This document shows, in pieces, positions 22,911 through 53,788 of a stretch of 64,000 nucleotides of DNA. The position numbers and the translations under genes were made by a program. A model generated the notes under the pieces. The model was given only the letters and a program-made list of their open reading frames with translations, did no database searches and had not been told where the DNA came from. The number at the start of each line of letters is the position of its first letter. Position 1 is the stretch's first letter. The stretch is taken from assembly GCA_947471745.1 (NCBI GenBank), contig CANJKZ010000117.1:186001-250000 (forward strand), given 5' to 3'. Source of the DNA: Closterium sp. Naga37s-1 (lineage: Eukaryota; Streptophyta; Zygnematophyceae; Desmidiales; Closteriaceae).

Positions 22911-25020
22911 CAACCATGCTGCTTACCTGGCAGTTTGTGGTGGTAGAGTTTGTGCAGCTGGCCGAGCCACTTCTTGAACGATTCTAGACGCTTGGAATCA
23001 TCTGGAACGTACGAAGCTGTGCGAAATAGCTTCGAACCTTCTAGCAGGTTGAGGTCGCGCATGCGCCACTCCAGCTCCGCATCCACGGCACGGATGAATT
23101 TCAACTAGAGCTCGAAGCAGGCGGTGACATCACCATCTGTCTCATGGTCTGGCAGTGGCCTCTCGTGAAGTTCAAATTCACAGGAGACGGGATTCCCGTC
23201 TCCGTCTACACCCTCCGCCTTCATCTTTCTGTTCTCCATCTTCTGATGTGCCTTGATGAAGTCAGGCAGCTGCATTTGAACGAGGTTACCACCTCGTACA
23301 GCTTCGCCTTATAGTCCTTCAACACCACGATGGCCACAGGGAGGACATCGAGCAGTCGTTGAACCGCCTCAACACGGGAGAGCCAGCGCACGGCGTGGAT
23401 TCCCTGCGCCTCCAAGTTAGTCTGGCAGAAGATCTGCTGCAGGTTCTGAAACTTGGTGTAGTGAACGCCGTTGCGGCCGATGTGCTCTGCGAACGCCCGC
23501 ACCACATCGTCCACCATGCGAAGCTCCGGGACTTCGTCGGCGGCATCACGGGCTGCGAGGGCCTCCCTGCGAGATAAGTGAAATTAGTTAAAAACAACTT
23601 ATGGAAATAAGCATGAAATCAGAAGCAACATTTAACACGTCGGTCACACGCTCACCGATGCGCGATACAGTGGATTGATGGCAGGTGTGGAATGCGCATT
23701 CGCAGCCTAGCAACCACCCCGTTGTTCTTCCCGACCATGACGTTCGCCCCGTCTGTGGAGATCCCAGAGATCTTCTGAAGGTCAACGCCGATCCCTGTGA
23801 GGTACTGCACGACGGCAGAGGTGAGAGATGCAGCGTCAGCACGGTCCACTGTGATAAGAGTGAGAAACTCGGTTACCACTGAGTTGCCTCTGAAGAACGT
23901 TGCATATAAGATGAGGTGCTTCCCGTGCACACGGTCAGTGATTTCGTCCAGTGAAATCCCAAGCCAAGGGGATTCCAGCAGGTGGCCGCGCTGTGTCTCT
24001 TGTAGGTACGTTGACATGGCGGCAACTTTTCCTCGAATCCATAACTGCCAGTGACAGAACACGGTAAACATTATTAAAGATATAAAACGGGGAAGAACTA
24101 GGAACGAGAGCACATGAACGTCTACCACCGCCCACACTTACTCAGTATAGTAGGCGCCGTAACCTCTAGAGGGTGGTAAATCCGGCAACCCTTCCTTCGC
24201 CAAAAACCAGCACAACGGTACGAATATGGCGATCGGCGCGTCTGCCCTGCAAACGAAGAGCGCGATGTGGAGGCACCGTATGATGTGCCTCGTAGACGCA
24301 TCGGTCGTCTGCCACCGAGTGAGGGTGGCTTGCTTCGCCTTCTCCGCTTCAGATTTTGCCTCGTTGTCGAGTGCGCTCTTGTGGGCTCGGCTTGAGGTAT
24401 GACTGCGGATGCTGCCTAACTGCAAATCTCGAGCACCCTCACCTCTGACCCCGTACGCAGTGTGAGCTGCCGAATCTCCGTGCTTAACGCATATTGCACA
24501 TTTCAGTGACGGCCTTCCATTACTCATACGATTTAAGCGGAGCCAGCTGAATTTACATGCCCACTGAGAATTGAAAGTGGCCTTTACCGCTTCGTACTCA
24601 GCTTCTGCAGTCGCGGTTGGCGGCTTGGGGTCAGCAGTAGCAGTTGCATGTTTCGGTGAATCCGCCTGTCGGGGAGGTGGGGCGCCCCAGAGCCTCTGCT
24701 GCTTGTATGTCGCGCCCACTCGCTGACGCTTGACGAGCGCACTGCTAATAGTAGACGGTGTCGCAGAAGGCGATTTTGACGAGCCCTCGCCACCTCCGGG
24801 AACGAGATGCAGAGAAGGGTGTGGCTCCCATGCCTTCGGTGAGTTCGTAGGCTCGAATGGATAGACGGTGCCGACGAGACATTCAGGAGATGCCTCATGC
24901 GGAGGCTGCGAGATGGGAACACTGAAGTTATCACGCAGGCGAGGTAAGACTCCTAGAACGGAGAGGCCATTCCTGGTGGTTCCAGGCGGATCTGGCTCTC
25001 CCGCAGGCATGGTTGAGCGA
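22911..25020 (-). pseudogene. hAT transposase, broken
   Basis: The minus-strand frame opens at ATG 25020. A disordered leader is followed by a BED/TTF-like zinc-finger region (WACKFSWLRLNR, LKCAICVKHG, SHTSSRAHKSAL). An intron near 24060-24145 leads to the RNase-H-like core: SPWLGISLDEITDRVHGKHL, GISTDGANVMVGKNNGV and IHCIAHR. A second intron near 23590-23660 leads to VVRAFAEHIGR and HAVRWLSRVEAVQRLLD. This arrangement resembles KIAA1586/ZMYM-like hAT proteins. Damage: a one-base frameshift near 23270-23290, an in-frame TAG at about 23106 (probably CAG to TAG), and no C-terminal dimerisation region after 22911. Inactive. The splice phase of the first intron is uncertain. Confidence 0.7.
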
Positions 25021-25185
25021 GGAACGAGAGAAAAACGAGACAATGGGAAGAACTGCAGGGACCCCTTGGGAAGCACAAAGCACAACAAACTCCCTGATGG
25101 GAGGTACCCGCGCACCGCGGGAACTGCATGGCTGTTGCAGCAGAACCACCTCGACTGCCATGTGCTGCAAAGGACCACACGAAAC

Positions 25186-25366
25186 TGTCAAGATGGTACT
25201 AGGCTTAGTAGCCTAGGGTAGAACGAGATTAACGAGAGAAGAGGGCTTCACTATGGAGAGGGTCACAACATATAGGGTAGGAAAGAGGGTACGCCACAAA
25301 GCAGGAAATCAGGATAACTACACTAACGCTAGAACTACATGCAGTTATAACAACATTATTCTGACA
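25186..25366 (-). repeat. LTR of the TRIM element (3' LTR in element sense)
   Basis: 181 bp, differing from its partner at only two positions that I can see (near 25293 and 25326). Both differences are transitions within CpG in this copy (CpG against CpA or TpG), as expected for deamination of methylated cytosine. Confidence 0.9.
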
Positions 25367-26305
25367 TCCCCCCTTAACTGCATGCAGGAATAGCAAAGTG
25401 CAAAGCACAACCTGCAGGGGTACACAAAGCAGAACAAAGCAGTAGCACGCAAAAGCAGTAGCAACCTGGTGCAACAGTGGTAGATACAGCTGCAGAAATC
25501 CCTTAGCCAAGACGAAAGACGAAAGGGGGGAGCATGCATGCAGTGCAGGTAGCCTGGAGAGCGGCGTGCGGCGGCACAGCAGGCTCAACGGCAGCACCTG
25601 CGCCAACAGCAGCAGACGAAAGACGAAAGACGAAAGGTGGCGACAGGGGCTGCAGCTATAGGTGCCACGTTAGTAGTGGGCGGCAGCTGCAGATGCGTGG
25701 CTGCTGTTTCCACCACTCTCTCTTACCCTCCCCCCCTGCTCAGCAGCGAGAGAGAGAGGAGGAGGGGCGGTTGCTGGCTCGGCAGAGTCTCTCCCGCCAC
25801 CCCTTCATTGCATGTCCCCCCTTCACTCGCCACCCACTCATCCTCCCCCTTCCCCCACGGCAGATGGTGCTGGAGCGCGGGGCTGGCGCTGGCGCTCGCG
25901 ACCAGCGGCGAGGCAAAGGGGCAGCACACGGGACGGGGGGACGAAACCGCGTTGGGTGACGGGGGGGGGGGGGCGTGGGGCGACGAAACCGCGCGAGGCG
26001 ACTTGGGGGGGGGGCGTGGGGCGACGAAACCGCGCGAGGCGACTGGGGGGGGGCGTGGGGCGACGAAACCGCGTGAGGCGACGGGCAGGGCGCAGCGGGG
26101 GTGCGACGGACGGGCAGGGCGCACAGGTCGCGTGCGACGGGCAGCGCGACGGTCAGGGGACGGGACGGGCAGCGCGACGCGCAGGGGACGCGACGCGACG
26201 GGCAGGGGACGGGACGGTCGTAGTGCGCCATGGGGACGGGTGGGCCCATTGATCTTAAAAAAAAAAAAACTTGAAGGTTCTAGGAAAGAACCAGCTCTGA
26301 AACCA

Positions 26306-26486
26306 TGTCAAGATGGTACTAGGCTTAGTAGCCTAGGGTAGAACGAGATTAACGAGAGAAGAGGGCTTCACTATGGAGAGGGTCACAACATATAGGGTAG
26401 GAAAGAGGGTACACCACAAAGCAGGAAATCAGGATAACTACACTAATGCTAGAACTACATGCAGTTATAACAACATTATTCTGACA
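26306..26486 (-). repeat. LTR of the TRIM element (5' LTR in element sense)
   Basis: Partner of the 25186-25366 LTR, same length, two transitions apart. The tRNA primer-binding site lies next to it at 26294-26305 on the minus strand. Confidence 0.9.
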
Positions 26487-26914
26487 GAAACACACTTGGC
26501 GCGCAAAGTCGCACCGCAGGCAGTGGCCGTGGCTGGATGTGGCATGATTTACGGTTGCGTTGGCGCATTTGTGGCTCCTTGCACGAATCGGACGCGCAGG
26601 CGTGCCACCGACAAAAATTGACGGTGGTGCGCCTGTGGTCAGCAAAGACAAGTGTGGCAGTGGGCTTGTGGTGAGTTATGTCGTCACGTGGTGTGTGGCT
26701 CGATTCGCGTTAAAAAGAGTTTCGGTATCAGAGTAGGTGCAATTGTACCCTGTTTTATCAAGGGTAAAAAAAAAATTGCACCAGTGTAGTTGAAAGCAAA
26801 GACTTTTCACATCAGGGTAAAAATTCCAATAGGCTGATTTGGCAAGGGTAACTAGGAAAAAGCGGCCTATGGTCAGGGCAAAAAGGGTAAAATACCCTTG
26901 AAAAATAGGCCCTG

Positions 26915-28142
26915 CAAGCGAAAATAACGAAGGTCACAAACATTCTGTATGTTTGTTGGGCACCGCGATTTTTCGTGTGGCGCAGGCGTGAGCGAATCCC
27001 GCCGGATTTTACACGGATTTCGTAGGGCGGCATGGTTACCGCTCGCGACCATGTGGTGAAGCTTGTACTTGGTTCGGTGTTCACAAGGGCGGGACTGTTT
27101 TTCCGCGTGCAGAAAGTGGATTCGCATCATCCGGACACATAACGTTTTCTGTACGTGCGGGCAGCAGTTTTGTGAACAATCATAATAACGTAAAAAATAT
27201 GTAAATGGCCAAACTACACCCTGCAAGTCACGCCCTAATCACAAGCTTTAAAACTTGCTCTATATAGAGTATATATGCTGACAGATTTCCGCTTTGAGAG
27301 AATGGCATACGTGGGAAGTGCAAGGCAAACAAAAGTCTGCACTTGGACGGGTGTATGTCAGAATTATATCCACGTCAGCAGAAATCAGCCCCTCGTTTCA
27401 GATTAGACCTCGGGTCGCGGAAGGTTTCAATGCGTGAAACGACGCGCCGAAGTTCGCTTCACACACACAACCACAGAAATCGGATCGCCGAGCAGGTGCA
27501 GACAGATGGATGGGCTAAAATGAGAGTTGCGGTGGATTCAGGAATCCAACCCAAACAATGCGGAAAACGTGTCTGTGGCACGCCATTCCGAGCTACCTCG
27601 CTTCACCGTAATATATCGCATTCAAACGTCCAAAACCTTCAAGCTTTTTCTCCCGTGAAGGAGAGTCCTTCGAAGTTGGGCCGAGTGATGTGTTCGCTTG
27701 GATTTGGTTGGGTGACATTGTCGTATAATAGAGCGGCTCTTTGGCACTAAACAACGGTTGAGTATGGTTCTATACCATCCGCCATGAACTCACGCTCCCT
27801 TCTGGTTTCATTCATCCATCCATACTTTCTGGGTGCTGACAACTTTGACTCATTGATTCATGCATCTTGTGTTGACGTGTAGCACACAGCTTTTGTTCCT
27901 CCACATCTGTTCTCTGGGTCCCTTTCTCTTGCTTTTTCGCTGCGTTGCGTTTCTGACAAGAGAGAAGACGCACTTCACGCTCGCACTCAGAATCTAGTTG
28001 TAGAGGCTTCTGCGTGAAGAGTTTGCAGGAGGAGTGACCACGAATATTGTCGTGTCAGAAGCCGTGATTCTCGGCTCGAGCTGCTGTTGCTTGTAGCGAT
28101 CCCAGCACCTCGCGTTACCGTCACATTCGCTACAGTGCAATC
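26915..28142. other. GGT 5' flank and probable promoter
   Basis: About 1.2 kb before the GGT start codon. A TATA-like cluster (CTCTATATAGAGTATATATG) lies near 27260-27280, some 860 bp from the ATG, so a long 5' UTR or a 5' UTR intron is possible. No other gene is recognised; an open frame at 27343-27750 has no family motif. Confidence 0.4.
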
Positions 28143-49000
<20,858 letters not shown>

Positions 49001-49626
49001 TCTAGATGCACTTGGTGTCTAGGCTCAGATCAAGTAACCAGTGATTGCCATTCATTCCAGTGCTTTCAATTTTGTTTCCATTTATACGCTTCATGATCCG
49101 TCATATTCAATTCAGCTACATCTTGATTCAAAGGTATTTTGCCAGCCAAGGATTGTGAACGCAGTAGGATGCTATCCTAATTACAGGAGACAAATGGATG
49201 TGGTCATGACACGCATAAACCTTAAGTTTGATCTCAAGATGGATCTGGACTTTTGAGACAGCATCCTTGACAATCAGACTGAGCATACAGAAAGAGGCGG
49301 AGGAAAACTGCCAAGTGAGGTAAAACAGGCTAAGTTGAGCAATAAAGCCACACTTCATTAAAACTCGTCTTTCAGACGGAGTGAACACTACACTAAGCAT
49401 GGGTCCTTTGAGCTGAAGGTCCACGAGGTAGTGTTCATACCAGCCCACTGGCCCTGCAAGCACACAAGCACACCCTACACACTGTAAGGAATTGAAGCGT
49501 GGCGTGGTCCTGAAAAAGGACCTCTCCTCTTCTACTCCTAAATCCGCGGCGAACGAGTTGGTATGTACCGCGTTGGGACATGACCCGCCAAGCCAAGTCT
49601 CGTCCGTAATTTATTTGACAAAAAAA
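49001..49626. other. Intergenic, convergent 3' ends
   Basis: AT-richer sequence between the GGT stop (+) and the J-domain gene stop (-). It should hold both 3' UTRs and terminators. No gene recognised. Confidence 0.5.
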
Positions 49627-50375
49627 TCATCTGTGCGTGTCGGTGCGAGTTGGGCCTGACATGATGTCGTCCCAAATCTCGTCCCACTCGTCGCGTTGCG
49701 ATGGTCTCCTCCTTTCAGGACTAGTGGCGAATCTGTTTGTCGTTCGCGGAGGGGACCGAGGCCTGTCAGGTATGGTGTCGAGCTGCGACAACGCCGTCTG
49801 CAAGAAAAAATATGTGTGAGATGCTCGTTAGTCATCGAACATGAGTTGGAGACCCGCATGAGATTTGATGATCAAACGAAGAGATTGTTGACTGGAAAAA
49901 AAAAGGGTACCTGATAAGCGTTGTGAATCTCCATGAATTTTGACGAAGCTCCAGACGAATGATTTGTGTCAGGATGGAACTGCAGACAGCAAGCCAAAGA
50001 AACAGATTAGAACAAGTGGACAAACCGCAATCAGTGAAGCGCTATTACATCACGAAAGCTTGGGAAACAAGAAAACGATGCGCTTACTGTTCGTGCGAGT
50101 CGTCTGTATGCCTGTCGAACTTCGTCCTTCTCAGCCCTCTGAGAGACGCCTAGGATGTTAAAGCAATCCGTTGCAATACGTCGCTCTGGCCGTCCCCTGG
50201 AATATGAAGCCTGTGCTTTCACCGGCGAACGGTACCGTTGAGGCGATGGCTGAGGAGCTCGGAGTGGGCTAGGCTGTACCCTGCTTTGGTTTGGCTTGGA
50301 TTTTCCTCCCCATTCAATAGAGTTCTGCCTACGGAGAGGAGGCGGTGGCGACGGAAAGCGAACCACGCTTGCCAT
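49627..50375 (-). CDS. Small J-domain (DnaJ-like) protein
   Basis: Three exons (50375-50088, 49979-49911, 49797-49627) give 175 aa. Residues 1-68 are Pro/Ser/Arg-rich and basic with almost no acidic residues, compatible with a plastid or mitochondrial transit peptide. The J domain follows: helix I CFNILGVSQRAEKDEV, helix II RQAYRRLART, the HPD signature in FHPDTN (residues 97-102) formed across the exon 1/2 junction, and helix III SKFMEIHNAYQTALSQL. The C terminus is basic then acidic/aromatic (DEWDEIWDDI). There is no Gly/Phe or zinc-finger region, so it is a type III J protein, expected to stimulate an Hsp70 ATPase. The exact orthologue is not identified. Introns are small and clean. Confidence 0.87.
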
Positions 50376-51300
50376 CAGGAGAAAGTAGCTGGGCCGAACA
50401 CAAGAACTAGGTTTTGATTATTGAAGCCGAGCCAAACGAGAGATCCAGGTTTTGATGAATGAACAGGAACTGACTGATAAAACTGGTCGAAACAAACTCA
50501 AGGAAGAAGTTAGCAAGCTGTATGAACTTCTAAGAGACTGATGAGAAGTGCATGAGGATGCTGAGGAGTTAGTAGATCTAAGCTGAAGCAGGGGACTTCC
50601 TGAATCTGATGGTAGTTATGGAAAAAAGCGGTTGGTGAAAGAGCTGGCAGACTCTGGTCGGCTTTTGCTGTGCTGGAGACTGAAGTGGGAGGGATGATGA
50701 TGATATTATAACCTGACCGAGTTTGCAGTTCCCAGGGGGATTCAAAAAGTGCGCTACTTTACAGCCTTCCCGCCAAGAGTTTGTGCAGTTTAAGTCGTTG
50801 CGCACCTGCCCGGCGGATATCACGGCAGAGTTTTGGGAGGAATAGAGAGCAAAAACGCGTTTTTCCCCAAGGGAACCTCGACATGTCTGGGTGGCTATGC
50901 GCGGGTATTTGATGGTCGATGGGGTGCACAAGCCGTTACAACGCGCGAAATGTGTCTGCTGTTCTGCTGGGCAGCCAGGGGAAACATTCCGATTGCGAAA
51001 TGTTTCAAATTTCCCGCTCTCTGGCTGTCGGCTCTGGGAGTTGGCTCCAGACACTGGTGGATCGATTGAATCCACCAATCCACTTGTGCTCTCCCACATC
51101 AAAACCAGATCCCTGACAAACCCTTAGCGGTTCGATTAGATATATTGGTGTACACCAACAACCTGTAACACGTATACTGCCTTTGTTATATGGTGAATAC
51201 AAAAAATGTGAATGGTTATATGACCATGAAAATAAAGGTCCGCGGCAACATATAGCGAGGGACCTTGCCTATGTGGGGACCTCATAGGTGGAGGTTTGAG
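50376..51300. other. Intergenic, no gene seen
   Basis: 5' flank of the J-domain gene followed by unannotatable sequence. Several short open frames overlap on both strands around 50800-51120, but none has a family motif. Confidence 0.45.
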
Positions 51301-51824
51301 ACATGTTCTGCGCACGCAAAATCTGAAGATGACGAAATATAGCTTCGAGATCAATAGTAAGCGCACCCATGGTTTCCAAACCAATCGTATTATAGCCCCT
51401 CCTGCCGAACCAGCGGCCAATACCAGCGTCTTTTCTAAACTCCACTCAATAGGAGCGGCCACTCATAGAGGAAGGGGAGTTCGCTCTCCACCCCCCTTTC
51501 TGGGAGCAGCCTCTAGCATAGGCTCAGGGCGACGACGCTTGGAATCGAACCCTGGGCTTGTAGCCCGCCCGGTCGAACCAGAGACCAATCTCACTGTCAT
51601 TTCCAAAACTCTCTTCAGTAGGATCGGCCTCTTACAAAGAAAGGAAAGCTCGTTCGTCTTGCAAAGGCTGAAGACGACGACACATAAGATTGATCCCCGC
51701 CCTCCCGGACAAGGACCCGGTTCACTAACCAACTAGGTCAAAGGGCATGTTTGGTATAGTGGGTCAGCGCACCCACGTTGTAGCTAATCCGGTAGAACCA
51801 GAGGCCAAACCTTATGTCCTTTCC
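51301..51824 (-). mobile_element. Tandem tRNA-derived SINE-like units
   Basis: Three related, diverged units share, on the plus strand, a GAACCAGMGRCC box (51407, 51575, 51795) followed about 45 bp later by TAGGAGCGGCC or a variant. On the minus strand this corresponds to polymerase III-like boxes: GGCGGGCTACAAGCCC then GGGTTCGATTCC (B box), and CTAGTTGGTTAGTG (A box) near 51735. The third unit is interrupted at 51824 by a copia insertion and resumes at 59396. Confidence 0.6.
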
Positions 51825-51976
51825 TATTAAGTTAAGAGACTAGTGACTTGGCTAGCGAGCGGAATGATGCATTAGGGTAAAGGGGGAGGGGTACAAGAAG
51901 ACTATCGAGTGGGTTTGTGTACCCCCTAGAATGCAACTCAATACAGCCTATCTAAACTATATAGCATAGTTTGACA
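51825..51976 (-). repeat. 3' LTR of the copia element
   Basis: 152 bp, nearly identical to 59239-59390, differing at a few positions (for example near 51826, 51876 and in the G-run near 51890). In element sense it starts TGTCA; its end is AATA rather than the usual CA. Confidence 0.9.
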
Positions 51977-52182
51977 CACCCCCAGAGGCTAAGTGAGGGG
52001 CATCAAGGAAACAAACAAGTGACAGAGAATGGTCACAAGACCAGTCAACAGCAAGCAACAAAACAAAGCTCAGGGTGGCGCTCTTAGTCACCACACACTC
52101 CGATCACAAACAAGAGGCCACAAGGCCAGTTCAAGAGTTCACTAGGATATATAGAAACAAATCAAGCAAAACAAACAGAAAG

Positions 52183-53696
52183 CTACAGCAACTGAGGGCC
52201 TACCTCAACAAGCCCTAGCTGCACACAAATTCTGTGGTGGTCATTAGGCGCCAAGGCCTTGATGAAGACGTCGGAAGTGTTGGCCTCTGAGGCCACAAAG
52301 TCTAAGCGTGCCTGGCCGCGTCGCTGCAGCTCTCGCAGGAGAAAGTACCTCACGTCAATATGCTTCACTCTGCTCTCCAGTCGAGGCTCTCGACACAGGA
52401 GGATCATGGCCTTGTTGTCAGCGTACAAAGTCGGTGCAGAGCGAGGCCGCTCACCAAGGTCGGTGAGCAAGAAGGTCAATCAGCGAAGCTCCTGTGCCGC
52501 CATGGCACCAGCGTAGATCTCTGCCTCTGCACTGGACGAAGCCACAGACGACGAACATGTAGACCTCCACGACACAGCACCAGCACCCAGGCTGAAGCAG
52601 TAACCCTGAGTCGAACGATGAGTCTCCACGTCGTCAGCGTAGGAAGAGTCGCAGTGACCGGTCAACTCAACTGGCTGAGTCCCTCCAAGCACAAGCCCCA
52701 TGCCTGATGTAGTCGCCAGGTACTTCGCCACCCTCACAGCAGCTGTCCAGTAAACAGGACGGTGTCTCCCAGTCGCAACAAGCGAGAGAGGACGCTGAGG
52801 GGAAATGCGAGGTCCGGCCGAGTACAAGTCATCAGGTACATGAGGCAGCCCACAAGCTCTGCGTAGGGACCACTAGACTCAAAGGGCTCGTCGGGAAAGG
52901 GGCCAGTGAGTCTGTGAGTCAGTGTGATGGTGCGAGCGGCTCTGTCCCTGGTGATCTGCAGGCCAAGGTAGCACTGCAGTTCACCGAGGTCAGTGCAAGT
53001 GTGTCTCTTCTGCAGTTCGGACTTCACCTCAGCCAGAGCTGCTCTGTCTGTTGTAGCAAAGACCAAGTCGTCGACGTAGAAAAGTATAAAGAAAAGAGTG
53101 GAATCAGCACGAACAAACATCGATGGGTCGGCAGAAGAAGGACGAAACCCAAGGTCACGAAGCATGGAGAGAAGAGTGCCGTGCCACTCACGGGGCGACT
53201 AGCGGAGACAGTAGACTGGTTGCCTCAGGCTCCACTGGGTCCCAGGTGGGAAGGTGTCAGTGAAGCCAGGAGGACGGCACAGCCAGATCTCCTCGCGTAG
53301 GCGGCCCTGGAGAAATGCAGTGGAGAAGTCAATGGAGTGCAGCTCGTAGTCTTGCTGTGCTGCTACGTGCAGTAACACCCGAAGAGTAGTCATCTTCGGG
53401 GTCGGGGCGAAGGTTTGGAAGAAGTCAACTCCCTCACGCTGACTGAAGCCCCTAGCCACGTAGCGCGTCTTGAACACAGGCGGTTGCTTCACATTGAAGA
53501 GCCACATGACATCGACAACGTTCGCCCTGGGAGGGGGAACTGCGTCGACGTAGGTGCCTGTGGATCTCCAAGACGCTAACTCTAGGTCCATAGCCACTTT
53601 CCACTGAGAGGCCCACTCCCCTGACACTGCCTCACGGTACGTGCGAGGAGTCGGTATGTCAAGGGCGTCGGGGTCTCCCTCAGGGGAAAGCAGCAA
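52183..53696 (-). pseudogene. copia reverse transcriptase and RNase H, broken
   Basis: In order on the minus strand: MWLFNVKQPPVFKTRYVARG, HSIDFSTAFLQGRLREEIW, a TAG where a Gln is expected in YCLR-x-SPREW (about 53200), LFFILFYVDDLVFA (the catalytic FYVDDL is intact), CYLGLQITRD, then RNase H (GHCDSSYADD, SSSAEAEIYA), a TGA where a Trp is expected near 52480, and the terminal ADNKAMILLCRE and HIDVRYFLLRE. The two nonsense changes are what C-to-T or G-to-A transitions would produce. Confidence 0.9.
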
Positions 53697-53788
53697 ACTG
53701 CCTGTCCTCTAGGAGAAGGCACAAAGAGAGGGAGAAGCAACTGCCAAGAACTCCAGCTCAAACTGCCTGTCCTCTAGGACGTCACAGC

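Larger units (their letters stand above)
25186..26486 (-). mobile_element. Non-autonomous LTR element (TRIM/LARD type)
   Basis: Two 181-bp LTRs flank 939 bp without a recognisable gag or pol. A 5-bp target duplication GAAAC lies at 25181-25185 and 26487-26491. Read on the minus strand, the LTR runs TGTCAG...TTGACA and is followed at once by TGGTTTCAGAGC, a match to the initiator-Met tRNA primer site with one change from TGGTATCAGAGC. At the other end a GGGGGGA polypurine tract abuts the 3' LTR. The internal region is G-rich, with about 41-bp repeats at 25945-26090. It sits inside the hAT element, so it is the younger insertion. Confidence 0.9.
22601..26914 (-). mobile_element. Decayed hAT-family DNA transposon
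   Basis: The outer ends read CAGGGCC inward on both strands (22601 and 26914), as in hAT termini. Both subterminal zones (22601-22760 and 26740-26914) are dense in AGGGTAA/TACCCTG motifs in both orientations, resembling the clustered subterminal transposase-binding motifs of hAT elements. Between them is a broken transposase gene on the minus strand and a nested LTR element. I could not find an 8-bp target duplication, so the exact ends are tentative. Confidence 0.6.

Noticed and set aside
51530-51600. Functional tRNA gene on the minus strand
   Set aside because: A B-box-like GGGTTCGATTCC is present, but I could not pair an acceptor stem or a full cloverleaf, and the unit recurs diverged in tandem. 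A SINE relic fits better.
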